In this document: piece after piece, positions 1 to 6,726 of the stretch
How positions within the stretch are numbered: the first letter of the stretch is position 1
How the letters are laid out: every line of letters starts with the position of its first letter
Position numbers and translations under genes: made by a program
The notes under the pieces: model-generated
What the model was told of the DNA's origin: nothing
The model's database searches: none
Seen by the model: only the letters and a program-made list of their open reading frames with translations
Assembly: GCA_013817655.1 (NCBI GenBank)
Contig: JACDCJ010000096.1
Location: 1 to 7,479 of the forward strand
DNA: 7,479 nt
Direction: 5' to 3'
Source of the DNA: Actinosomnolentus pattersoniae (SeqCode)
GTDB taxonomy: Bacteria > Actinomycetota > UBA4738

Positions 1-10
1 GGCGCGCCCT
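1..10. repeat. Left terminal inverted repeat with GGCGCGCC (AscI-type) palindrome
   Basis: The first ten bases, GGCGCGCCCT, are the exact reverse complement of the last ten bases of the window (AGGGCGCGCC, 7470-7479). The pairing stops at the eleventh base. The outer eight bases form the AscI palindrome. Here it lies within nuoG coding sequence, so it is not a mobile-element end; see findings for what it may say about how the window was produced. Confidence 0.5.
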
Positions 11-704
11 CGAGAACGTTCCCTACAAGGTCGTCATCGACATCTCCTCGGGCCCGCTCGCCATCTATGCGGATGCCGTCCTTCCGGCCGCTCCCTACCT
101 CGAGAAGGATGGCCACTACACCGACTGGGAGGGCCGTTCCCAGCGGCTCCGACCCGCCAGGGACCCTCATGGGCTCGCCCGCAGCGAGTGGAGGATCTTC
201 CAGGAGCTCTCGGAGGCGATGGGCGGGGACATGGGCTTTCGCTCGCTCGAGGCTCTGCACGAGGAGATGGGGAGGCTGCTGGCCCCTCGGTCGCCCGATA
301 CCCCGCCGTCCGCGGCCGATCGCCAAGCGCGGCCGCCCGCCGACCCAGAGGGGACGCCGGATGAAGACGGTGAGTCACTCTCCCTGTTCACCTACCCGCT
401 GCTCGTGGACGAGGGGAGCCTCTCTGCCGGGGCCGATACGCTGAAGGAGGCGCTCGAGGCTCCGCCGTTCGTCGAGGTCCATCCGGCCGACGCCGAGCGA
501 CTGGGGCTCACCGAGGGAGTCACCGCCACGCTCCGGACGAGCGCCGGGGAGGCGAAGCTGCCCGTTCGCACCAGTCGCCACATCGCCGAGGGTGCGGCGT
601 TCGTGCCGTACAACCAGCCCGGCTTCAAGGCGAACTCCATCCTGTCGGGGCGCATGATCATGCACGTGACCCTCGAGGCGGGCGGCCGGGGCGAGGACGC
701 CTGA
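1..704 (+). CDS. nuoG: NADH-quinone oxidoreductase subunit G, C-terminal part (5' truncated)
   Basis: This is the C-terminal 233 residues of NuoG, the large iron-sulfur subunit of the complex I peripheral arm that passes electrons from NADH toward the quinone site. The gene is cut by the window edge; the first complete codon is at base 3 and the stop is TGA at 702-704. Fragment residues 1-50 match the end of the molybdopterin-oxidoreductase-like domain, with the typical ADAVLPAAPYLEKDGHYTDW motif at 23-42 followed by EGR. Residues about 95-125 form a Pro/Asp/Glu-rich linker. Residues about 155-220 resemble the C-terminal molybdopterin-dinucleotide-binding-like beta domain, including VEVHPADAERLGL and VPYNQPGFKANS. 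In NuoG these domains are structural and normally bind no molybdenum cofactor (family knowledge). The N-terminal cluster-binding region lies outside the window. The stop overlaps the nuoH start by one base. A related molybdopterin oxidoreductase is the only alternative, and the adjoining nuoH makes it unlikely. Confidence 0.94.
   Translation, partial: RALENVPYKVVIDISSGPLAIYADAVLPAAPYLEKDGHYTDWEGRSQRLRPARDPHGLARSEWRIFQELSEAMGGDMGFRSLEALHEEMGRLLAPRSPDTPPSAADRQARPPADPEGTPDEDGESLSLFTYPLLVDEGSLSAGADTLKEALEAPPFVEVHPADAERLGLTEGVTATLRTSAGEAKLPVRTSRHIAEGAAFVPYNQPGFKANSILSGRMIMHVTLEAGGRGEDA
693..696 (+). promoter_or_regulatory. Ribosome binding site of nuoH
   Basis: GAGG lies seven bases before the nuoH ATG at 704, inside the last codons of nuoG. 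It supports the ATG that overlaps the nuoG stop as TGATG. Complementarity to the 16S anti-Shine-Dalgarno sequence is short but well placed. Confidence 0.6.
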
Positions 705-1888
705 TGCTCGGGGCGATCGACTGGGTGTTCTGGATCCTGCTGGTGGCGCGCGTCGTCGTCGTGTTCGCCGCGCTTCTCCTGTCGGTTCTGCTCGCGATCT
801 GGATCGAGCGCAAGGTCATCGCCGACATGCAGACGCGGATCGGTCCCAACCGCGCCGGTCCGGCCGGCGTGCTCATCACACTGGCCGACGGCATCAAGCT
901 GTTCTTCAAGGAGGGGGTGATCCCCGCCGCGGCAAGCCGACCGGTCTTCGTGATCGCGCCCATCCTCTCCCTGGTCCCCGCGTTCCTGGCGTTCGCAGTC
1001 ATCCCGTTCGGAACGGGCGTCACGCTTTTCGGCCACCCCGTGCCGTTCCAGCTCGCCGACCTCGACATCGGGATCCTGTGGATCCTCGCCATGGGATCGC
1101 TGGCCGTTTACGGCGTGGTGCTCGCGGGATGGTCCAGCGGGTCAAACTATCCGCTGCTGGGCGCCATCCGCTCGAGCGCGCAGATGATCTCCTATGAGGT
1201 CGGCATGAGCCTCGGCCTGATCGCCGTGCTCCTGTACAGCGGGGGCATCGCGATGAGCGAGGTGGTGGAGGTCCAGGCCCGCCACTTCGACGTCACCGGG
1301 CTCGGCTGGCTCCCCAAGTGGAACGTGTTCTTCCAGCTGCCGGCCTTCCTCATCTATTTCATCGCGGCGGTCGCGGAGACTCAGCGACCTCCGTTCGACC
1401 TCCCGGAGGCCGAGACGGAGCTCGTCGCCGGGTACCACACGGAGTACTCGGGCATCAAGTTCGCGATGTTCTACCTCGCCGAGTACGTCCACACCATCAC
1501 GGTCTCCGCGGTGGGCGTGACGTTGTTCCTCGGCGGATGGCGCGGTCCCATGTTCGACTTCTTGCCCTGGCTGTGGCCGCTGGTTTGGTTCCTTCTGAAG
1601 CTCCTCATCGTCATCTTCGTGCTCGTCTGGATACGGGCGACGCTGCCGAGGTTCCGCTACGACCGCCTGATGAACTTCGGCTGGAAGGTCCTCATACCGT
1701 TCGGCCTCCTCTGGATCCTCATCACCGCTGCCTACGTCCAGCTGCCACAGACCTACAGCGACCTGCGAGCGGCCCTGATCATCGTGTCGGGGACCCTTGC
1801 GGTGGTCCTCCTCGTCTCCCCGCTCTTCGTCGGGCCTCCCCGCGGGGTGCTCGACGAGGGCGCCGCACCTACGACGAGGGAGCCATGA
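704..1888 (+). CDS. nuoH: NADH-quinone oxidoreductase subunit H
   Basis: NuoH (ND1-like, 394 residues) is the membrane subunit that forms the quinone-binding chamber with NuoB/NuoD and links the peripheral arm to the proton-pumping arm. Hallmarks seen: ERKVIADMQTRIGPNR at 35-50, the cytoplasmic loop beside the quinone cavity; SSGSNYPLLGAIRSSAQMIS at 144-163; AETQRPPFDLPEAE at 224-237, the strongly conserved acidic loop; and RATLPRFRYD at 311-320. There are eight or nine hydrophobic segments, at roughly 8-33, 81-102, 122-142, 160-183, 207-224, 253-277, 288-309, 326-346 and 354-376. E. coli NuoH is about 325 residues. The extra length here lies mainly in the C-terminal part, with a last helix and a hydrophilic tail, as I recall for actinobacterial NuoH. 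The ATG at 704 follows a GAGG with 7-base spacing and overlaps the nuoG stop (TGATG). The 3' end overlaps nuoI by four bases. No key motif appears lost. Confidence 0.98.
   Translation: MLGAIDWVFWILLVARVVVVFAALLLSVLLAIWIERKVIADMQTRIGPNRAGPAGVLITLADGIKLFFKEGVIPAAASRPVFVIAPILSLVPAFLAFAVIPFGTGVTLFGHPVPFQLADLDIGILWILAMGSLAVYGVVLAGWSSGSNYPLLGAIRSSAQMISYEVGMSLGLIAVLLYSGGIAMSEVVEVQARHFDVTGLGWLPKWNVFFQLPAFLIYFIAAVAETQRPPFDLPEAETELVAGYHTEYSGIKFAMFYLAEYVHTITVSAVGVTLFLGGWRGPMFDFLPWLWPLVWFLLKLLIVIFVLVWIRATLPRFRYDRLMNFGWKVLIPFGLLWILITAAYVQLPQTYSDLRAALIIVSGTLAVVLLVSPLFVGPPRGVLDEGAAPTTREP
1876..1882 (+). promoter_or_regulatory. Ribosome binding site of nuoI
   Basis: GAGGGAG sits in the last codons of nuoH. 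Its GAGG core (1876-1879) is five bases before the nuoI ATG at 1885. It fixes the nuoI start at the ATGA overlap rather than at any in-frame codon further upstream. Confidence 0.65.
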
Positions 1889-2409
1889 GCGCGGCCCGGA
1901 CGCCGCCCGCCCCGAGCCAGCCGGGGGTCGGCCGCGAGGTCATGGGCACCGCGGTGCGGCTCGCCAAGGGCTTCGGCGTGATCTTCAAGCAGCTCTTCCG
2001 CAAGGAGGTCACGAAGCAGTATCCGAAGGAGATCACGCCCATGCCGCCTCGGTCCCACGCCGGCCGGCACCTGCTCAACCGCCACGAGAACGGCCTGGAG
2101 AAGTGCATCGGGTGCGAACTCTGCGCGTGGGCCTGCCCGGCGGACGCCATCTACGTCCAGGGCGCGGACAACACCGAGGAGGATCGGGTCTCCGCAGGAG
2201 AGCGGTACGCGAGCGACTACCAGATCAACTACCTGCGCTGCATCATGTGCGGCCTGTGCGTGGAAGCGTGCCCGACCCGCGCGCTGACCCTGACCAACAA
2301 CTACGAGCTCTCCTTCGAGACGCGCGAGGAGGCCATCTTCACGAAGGAGCAGCTGCTGGAGCCCCCACCCCCGCTCGGCACGGCGCCGGGAACGGATCAG
2401 GGACGGTGA
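1885..2409 (+). CDS. nuoI: NADH-quinone oxidoreductase subunit I, 2x[4Fe-4S] ferredoxin-like
   Basis: NuoI (174 residues) carries clusters N6a and N6b, which relay electrons from NuoG to the terminal cluster in NuoB next to the quinone site. Two ferredoxin motifs of the form Cx2Cx2Cx3CP are visible: C74, C77, C80, C84 (CIGCELCAWACP) and C119, C122, C125, C129 (CIMCGLCVEACP). Following the ferredoxin rule, the fourth Cys of each motif would ligate the other cluster. Residues about 20-50 form the amphipathic membrane-facing N-terminal region, and residues 150-174 are a Pro-rich tail. The linker between motifs (GADNTEED) and the QINYLRC segment are of actinobacterial type. The start is ATG at 1885 in an ATGA overlap with nuoH, preceded by a purine-rich GAGGGAG at 1876-1882. 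An earlier in-frame start would only extend into sequence that codes for nuoH and is not NuoI-like. The stop TGA at 2407-2409 overlaps the nuoJ GTG. Confidence 0.98.
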   Translation: MSAARTPPAPSQPGVGREVMGTAVRLAKGFGVIFKQLFRKEVTKQYPKEITPMPPRSHAGRHLLNRHENGLEKCIGCELCAWACPADAIYVQGADNTEEDRVSAGERYASDYQINYLRCIMCGLCVEACPTRALTLTNNYELSFETREEAIFTKEQLLEPPPPLGTAPGTDQGR

Positions 2410-2960
2410 ACGCGGACCTGGTCGTCTTCTGGGTGACGGCGCCGCTGAGCGTTTTCGCGGCCGTCGCGATGATCCTGTCGCGCAACGCGGTCCACGCGGC
2501 GTTGTGGCTCATCGTCAACCTCTTCACGCTGGCCGTGCTGTTCCTGGTGCTCGGATCACCGTTCCTGTTCGTGGTCCAGATCATCGTGTACGCGGGGGCC
2601 ATCATGGTCCTGTTCCTCTTCGTCATCATGCTGCTCGGGGTCGACCAGCAGGCCAGCCTGCGCGAGACGATCCGGGGCCAGCGCTGGCTCGCGGTCGTCC
2701 TCGGCCTCGGCCTGGTCGCCGAGATCTTCTTCGCCGTGCGACTCGGCCTGGGGCTGTCGCGGGGGGCGCTCCCGGACTTCGCGCGCGTGAACGAGGGGGG
2801 GAACATCCGGGCGCTCGCCGAGGTCCTCTTCGGGCCCTACTTCTTCCCGTTCGAGGTCACCTCCATCCTGCTGATCGTGGCCGCCATCGGCGCCATGCTC
2901 CACGGCCGCCGCCGCGTGCAGGACGAGGACGTAATCGACATGCCGGCGGCCGCCGAATGA
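2406..2960 (+). CDS. nuoJ: NADH-quinone oxidoreductase subunit J
   Basis: NuoJ (ND6-like, 184 residues) is a membrane subunit between NuoH and NuoK. Its third helix is thought to switch conformation and couple quinone reduction to proton transfer. Five hydrophobic segments are seen, at about 6-24, 30-51, 54-78, 94-116 and 146-166. The third holds the conserved VQIIVYAGAIMVLFLFVIML stretch (57-76) with Y62. The acidic/polar loop before helix 5 and the PFEVTSILLIVAAIGAM helix (148-164) are typical of the family. The start is taken as GTG at 2406 in a GTGA overlap with the nuoI stop, because it gives the usual N-terminus with helix 1 beginning a few residues in. The upstream AGGGA (2399-2403) sits only two bases away, closer than usual, so coupling to nuoI translation probably matters. 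The C-terminus is an Ala-rich tail whose DNA forms a palindrome just before nuoK. Confidence 0.96.
   Translation: MNADLVVFWVTAPLSVFAAVAMILSRNAVHAALWLIVNLFTLAVLFLVLGSPFLFVVQIIVYAGAIMVLFLFVIMLLGVDQQASLRETIRGQRWLAVVLGLGLVAEIFFAVRLGLGLSRGALPDFARVNEGGNIRALAEVLFGPYFFPFEVTSILLIVAAIGAMLHGRRRVQDEDVIDMPAAAE
2944..2955. repeat. 12-base perfect GC palindrome before the nuoK start
   Basis: CGGCGGCCGCCG is its own reverse complement and ends one base before the nuoK ATG at 2957. As RNA it could form a short CGGC/GCCG stem with a GGCC loop. It encodes the Pro-Ala-Ala-Ala run at the NuoJ C-terminus, so it may be only a by-product of alanine codons in GC-rich DNA. It occupies the position where a nuoK Shine-Dalgarno sequence would be. 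Confidence 0.45.
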
Positions 2961-3262
2961 GGACCCCGATATCGTTCTTCCTGCTTCTGTCGGCGGTGCT
3001 CTTCACGCTAGGAACCCTCGGGGTGCTCCTCAGACGCAACGCGCTGGTGATCTTCATGTCCATCGAGCTCCAGCTGAACGCCGTGAACCTCGCCCTCGTG
3101 GCCTTCTCCCGTCAATGGGGCAACCTGAACGGGCAGGTGCTCGCGTTCTTCTCGATGGTCGTGGCCGCGGCCGAGGTCGTGGTCGGGCTCGCCATCATCG
3201 TCTCGCTCTACCGGAAGCGGCGAAGCGCCGACGTGGACGAGGCGAGCCTGCTGCGATGGTGA
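2957..3262 (+). CDS. nuoK: NADH-quinone oxidoreductase subunit K
   Basis: NuoK (ND4L-like, 101 residues; the family is usually about 100) has three transmembrane helices, at about 5-24, 29-51 and 61-85, and forms part of the first proton path beside NuoJ. Both buried glutamates needed for proton transfer in the family are present: E37 in the MSIELQLNAVNL motif (E. coli E36) and E73 in VVAAAEVVVGLAI (E. coli E72). The GQVLAFFSMVVAAAE form resembles actinobacterial NuoK. The C-terminus is a short basic then acidic tail. The start ATG at 2957 overlaps the nuoJ stop (ATGA). No Shine-Dalgarno-like sequence is evident upstream, where a GC palindrome lies instead, so translation likely depends on coupling to nuoJ. 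The stop TGA at 3260-3262 overlaps the nuoL start. Confidence 0.98.
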   Translation: MRTPISFFLLLSAVLFTLGTLGVLLRRNALVIFMSIELQLNAVNLALVAFSRQWGNLNGQVLAFFSMVVAAAEVVVGLAIIVSLYRKRRSADVDEASLLRW

Positions 3263-5160
3263 TCGGCGCGGATCTCCCGGCCATCAACTCGGCCATGCCC
3301 ATCTGGATCGTCCCGCTGTTCCCGCTCACCGGTGCTCTCGTGCTCCTGTTGACCGGACGGCGGTGGCGCGGGCTGCTCTCCGGATGGTTCGCTTCGTTCC
3401 TGGTCGGTGCGTCGTTCGTTTCGACGATCGTCCTGCTCCTCGACTTCCTGGGCGGCGACGGCGAGGCGGCGCTGGTCAACCGCCTCTACCAGTGGGTGGC
3501 CGCGGGGTCCTTCTCGGTAGACGTCGCATTCCGGGTGGATCCCCTGGCCCTGGTCATGGCCCTCACCGTGTCGGGAGTCGCCACCCTCATTCACATCTAC
3601 TCGATCGACTACATGCGGGGCGACCCACGGTTCGCTCGTTTCTTCGCCTATCTGAACCTGTTCGTCTTCTTCATGCTCGTCCTCGTCCTGGCGAACAACT
3701 TCCTCCTGCTGTTCGTTGGATGGGAGGGCGTGGGCCTCTGCTCGTACCTGCTCATCGGTTTCTGGTTCGAACGGAAGCCTGCGGCGGATGCCGCGAAGAA
3801 GGCGTTCATCGTTACCCGAATCGGCGACTCGGCCTTCCTCATCGGCATCGTCTTCATTTGGCTCCGATTCCAATCGCTGGACTTCGAGGTGGTGTTCGCC
3901 CGGGCCCCCGAGCTGGCCGCTGGGACCGCGACCGTGCTGGCGCTGCTCCTGTTCGCGGGCGCGGTCGGCAAGTCCGCGCAGCTTCCGCTGCACACGTGGC
4001 TTCCCGACGCCATGGAGGGGCCGACTCCCGTGTCCGCCCTCATCCACGCCGCGACGATGGTCACGGCCGGCGTCTACCTGGTCGTCCGAGCGCACCCGAT
4101 CTTCGAGGCCTCGGAGGTCGCCCTCACCATCGTGGCCACCGTCGGAATCGTCACGGCGATCTACGCGGGCCTGTCCGCCATCGGCCAGGACGACATCAAG
4201 CGCATGCTCGCCTACTCGACCATCAGCCAGCTTGGGTTCATGTTCTTCGGCGCGGGCATGGGGGCCTACTCCGCCGCGATCTTCCTTCTCGTCGCCCACG
4301 CCTTCTTCAAGGCGATGCTCTTCCTCGGCGCTGGGAGCGTGATGCACGGGCTGCGGGGGGAGACCGACATGATGAGGATGGGGGGGCTGCGACGCGCCAT
4401 GCCGCTCACCTTCTGGACCTGGGTGATCGGCTGGCTCGCCATGGCGGGCATCCCGCCCCTGTCGGGCTTCTTCGCGAAGGACCAGGTGGTCGCCTCCGCC
4501 AGCGAGAACGGGCGGCTCTGGTTCTGGATCGCCGCGCTGGTGGGCTCCCTGCTCACCGCGGTCTACATGTCGCGCGCCACGTTCATGACGTTCTTCGGCC
4601 GGCCTCGGTCCGAGCAGAAACCGCACGACGCGCCGCCGCGCATGGGCCTCGCCCTTGTGGTCCTGGCGGCCGCCGCCGCGTTCGGCGGCATCCTGGGCCT
4701 GTCCGCCGTGAACGGCATCCTCCCGGCGTTCCTGGAGCCGGTGTTCGGGGCCGCGGAGGAGCCGCACGGGCCTCTGACCGTCCTGGCCCTGGCCCTGGCG
4801 TCCTCGGCGGTCGCCGTCGTGGGCATCGGGATCGCCTACCTGGTATACGGGTCGGGTAGGATCGACTGGGTTGCCCTGCGGTCCCGCTTCGCCGGCGCCA
4901 AGCGCGCCTCCCAGCGCGGGTTCTACGTCGACGATGTGTACACGGGCGGGCTCGTGGCTCCCGCGAAGCTGGGCTCGGCGTTCCTCGCCTACGTATTCGA
5001 CCGCCGGGTGCTGGACGGCGCGGTCAACGGGCTCGGCCGGATTATCGGGGCGTTCGCGGGCCGGGGCCGGGCGGTCCAGACAGGGCGGGTCAGGAGCTAC
5101 GCGCTGGCCGTCCTCCTCGGCGTCGTCGGAGTCCTCTCCTACCTCGTGGTGCGCTTCTAG
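3256..5160 (+). CDS. nuoL: NADH-quinone oxidoreductase subunit L, antiporter-like pump subunit
   Basis: NuoL (ND5-like, 634 residues from ATG 3256) is the distal proton-pumping subunit. The pump residues are in place: E157 in GWEGVGLCSYLLIGFW (E. coli E144), D191 in TRIGDSAF (D178), K239 in AVGKSAQLPLHTWLPDAMEG (K229), H264 in ALIHAATMVTAG (H254), K352 in HAFFKAMLFLGAG (K342) and K408 in GFFAKDQ (K399). The distances between most of these equal those in E. coli. After the 14-helix core, residues about 556-605 (FYVDDVYTGG, then VLDGAVNGLGR) correspond to the region leading into and forming the lateral helix that runs along NuoM and NuoN. The final helix at 614-633 follows the family-typical QTGRVRSYALA. 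The start is ambiguous between ATG 3256, GTG 3259 and ATG 3295 (see findings). The stop TAG is directly followed by the nuoM ATG. Other antiporter families such as MrpA share the fold, but context and the lateral-helix end identify NuoL. Confidence 0.97.
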   Translation: MVIGADLPAINSAMPIWIVPLFPLTGALVLLLTGRRWRGLLSGWFASFLVGASFVSTIVLLLDFLGGDGEAALVNRLYQWVAAGSFSVDVAFRVDPLALVMALTVSGVATLIHIYSIDYMRGDPRFARFFAYLNLFVFFMLVLVLANNFLLLFVGWEGVGLCSYLLIGFWFERKPAADAAKKAFIVTRIGDSAFLIGIVFIWLRFQSLDFEVVFARAPELAAGTATVLALLLFAGAVGKSAQLPLHTWLPDAMEGPTPVSALIHAATMVTAGVYLVVRAHPIFEASEVALTIVATVGIVTAIYAGLSAIGQDDIKRMLAYSTISQLGFMFFGAGMGAYSAAIFLLVAHAFFKAMLFLGAGSVMHGLRGETDMMRMGGLRRAMPLTFWTWVIGWLAMAGIPPLSGFFAKDQVVASASENGRLWFWIAALVGSLLTAVYMSRATFMTFFGRPRSEQKPHDAPPRMGLALVVLAAAAAFGGILGLSAVNGILPAFLEPVFGAAEEPHGPLTVLALALASSAVAVVGIGIAYLVYGSGRIDWVALRSRFAGAKRASQRGFYVDDVYTGGLVAPAKLGSAFLAYVFDRRVLDGAVNGLGRIIGAFAGRGRAVQTGRVRSYALAVLLGVVGVLSYLVVRF

Positions 5161-6723
5161 ATGAACGACTTCCCGTGGCTGACGGCGGTCACGTTCGCCC
5201 CCCTCGCCGGGGCGCTGGCGTTGGCGCTGTTTCCCTCCCGCGCCGCGAACCTCCACCGGCTCTGGACGCTGCTCGTGACCGTGGTCGTGTTCGGCGTGTC
5301 CGTCGGGATGTTCGCCGCATACGAGGGCGGGGCGGCGGGGTTCCAGCTCGTCGAACGGGCGACTTGGGTGGAGTCGCTGAACTTCCAGTACATCCTCGGC
5401 GTCGACGGGATCAGCGTCTTCCTGGTGCTCCTGACCACGTTCCTCATGCCGGTGGCGGTCCTCGCCTCCTGGAGGGTCGATCGGCAGGTGAAGAGCTTCA
5501 TGATCGCCTTCCTGGTCCTCGAGACGGCGATGCTCGGCACGTTCGTCGCCCTCGACCTGCTGCTGTTCTTCCTGTTCTTCGAGGCGCTCCTGTTCCCGAT
5601 GTACCTCATCATCGGCGGCTGGGGGAGCGAGCGCCGCGCCTATGCCGCGGTCAAGTTCTTCCTGTTCACCATGGCGGGGTCGGCCTTCCTGTTCGTCGCG
5701 ATCCTCTTCCTGTACTTCCGGTCGGGCTCGGCCCTCGGAACGCCCACCTTCGATCTGACGCAGCTCGCTAACGTGCCGCTCTCCGCCTCGGCCGGTCGGT
5801 GGCTCTTCCTGGGCTTCTTCGTGGCCTTCGCCGTCAAGGTCCCGCTGTTTCCGCTCCACACGTGGCTCCCCGACGCGCACACTGAGGCGCCCACGGCCGG
5901 ATCGGTGGTCCTGGCCGCCGTCCTGTTGAAGATCGGCGCCTACGGGCTCATCCGCTTCAACCTGTCGCTCTTCCCCGAGGCCTCGATGTACTTCCGCACG
6001 TTCGTGCTGGTCCTCGCCGTGATCGGAATCCTCTATGGGGCGATCGTCGCCCTGATCCAGACGGACGTGAAGCGCCTGGTGGCGTACTCGAGCGTCTCCC
6101 ATCTGGGGTTCGTGGTGCTCGGCATCTTCGCGTTCAGCGTGGAGGCCATGACGGGAGGCGTCCTCCAGATGGTCAACCACGGGCTCTCGACGGGGGCGCT
6201 GTTCCTCCTGGTGGGGATGCTTTACGAGCGGACCCACACGCGCGACCTGACGAAGATGGGCGGGCTGTCGCAGACGATGCCGATCCTCGCGGGGGTCTTC
6301 CTGTTCACGGCCCTCTCCTCGATCGGGCTTCCGGGGCTGAACGGCTTCGTGGGCGAGTTCCTCGTCCTCCTCGGCACGTTCGCCGTCAGCAAGCCGTTCG
6401 CGTCGGTTGCGGTGGCCGGGGTGGTGCTGGCGGCGATCTACCTCCTGTGGGCGTACCAGCGAGCCATGCACGGCGAACTGAGGAACGCCGAGCACGCGAC
6501 GCTCCCGGACCTGAACGGGCGGGAGCGCGTGCTCCTTGCGCCGGTCCTCGCCGCAATCCTTCTCATCGGCGTCTTCCCGCGACCGTTCCTCGACGAGATC
6601 GAGCCGAGCGCGGAGGTGTCGGTCGCGTGTGTGAGGGGACGTGGAACAGGCGGAGAGCTCCTGTCGCTCGCGCCGAACCACCTCTGTACCGGGACGATCG
6701 ACCAACTGGGTCCCTTGCCGTGA
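5161..6723 (+). CDS. nuoM: NADH-quinone oxidoreductase subunit M, antiporter-like pump subunit
   Basis: NuoM (ND4-like, 520 residues) is the middle proton-pumping membrane subunit, between NuoN and NuoL. The first half carries LGVDGISVFLVLLTTFLMP (79-97), and the helix-5 glutamate E141 lies in FFEALLFPMYLIIGGWG (E. coli E144). Pump lysines are K226 in AFAVKVPLFPLHTWLPDAH (K234) and K257 in VLLKIGAYG (K265). Also present are H314 in SSVSHLGF, H340 in MVNHGLSTGALF, and the helix-12 glutamate E399 in GFVGEFLVL (E407). The K226-K257 and K257-E399 spacings equal those in E. coli. Fourteen core helices are expected; the last hydrophobic segment is about 455-471. The ATG immediately follows the nuoL TAG stop with no spacer, and no Shine-Dalgarno-like sequence is visible. 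Residues about 487-520 form an atypical hydrophilic tail with C490 and C509 and more A/T-ending codons than the rest of the gene. Confidence 0.98.
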   Translation: MNDFPWLTAVTFAPLAGALALALFPSRAANLHRLWTLLVTVVVFGVSVGMFAAYEGGAAGFQLVERATWVESLNFQYILGVDGISVFLVLLTTFLMPVAVLASWRVDRQVKSFMIAFLVLETAMLGTFVALDLLLFFLFFEALLFPMYLIIGGWGSERRAYAAVKFFLFTMAGSAFLFVAILFLYFRSGSALGTPTFDLTQLANVPLSASAGRWLFLGFFVAFAVKVPLFPLHTWLPDAHTEAPTAGSVVLAAVLLKIGAYGLIRFNLSLFPEASMYFRTFVLVLAVIGILYGAIVALIQTDVKRLVAYSSVSHLGFVVLGIFAFSVEAMTGGVLQMVNHGLSTGALFLLVGMLYERTHTRDLTKMGGLSQTMPILAGVFLFTALSSIGLPGLNGFVGEFLVLLGTFAVSKPFASVAVAGVVLAAIYLLWAYQRAMHGELRNAEHATLPDLNGRERVLLAPVLAAILLIGVFPRPFLDEIEPSAEVSVACVRGRGTGGELLSLAPNHLCTGTIDQLGPLP

Positions 6724-6726
6724 GGA
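6722..6726 (+). promoter_or_regulatory. Ribosome binding site of nuoN overlapping the nuoM stop
   Basis: GAGGA at 6722-6726 shares its first two bases with the nuoM stop codon (TGA at 6721-6723) and is seven bases before the nuoN GTG at 6734. A ribosome finishing nuoM would cover this site, which suggests coupled re-initiation. It decides the GTG start, since there is no ATG in frame nearby. Confidence 0.65.

Noticed and set aside
392..1036. Long minus-strand open frames opposite nuoG and nuoH
   Set aside because: These have the same cause: shadows of GC-rich coding sequence with charged, repetitive translations and no ribosome site or domain. The plus-strand genes explain all of the sequence.
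2101..2295. NuoI iron-sulfur region as a separate ferredoxin or a hydrogenase subunit
   Set aside because: Position between nuoH and nuoJ, the 174-residue length and the actinobacterial NuoI-type linker fit complex I; the neighbouring genes are nuo type, not those of a membrane-bound hydrogenase.
2795..2801. Seven-G run in nuoJ, and similar runs at 4380-4386 in nuoL
   Set aside because: Considered as slippage or phase-variation sites or sequencing errors. Reading frames are intact on both sides, the runs encode ordinary codon combinations (GAG-GGG-GGG and ATG-GGG-GGG), and no alternative product in the shifted frame looks meaningful.
4784..4800. Short CTGGCC tandem repeat in nuoL
   Set aside because: Under three copies of a six-base unit encoding alternating Leu-Ala in a membrane helix; explained by codon bias.
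3363..4859. A 498-residue plus-strand open frame overlapping nuoL
   Set aside because: It lies in another frame of nuoL and its translation is Arg/Gly/Pro/His-rich low complexity. nuoL in this interval is intact with all expected motifs.
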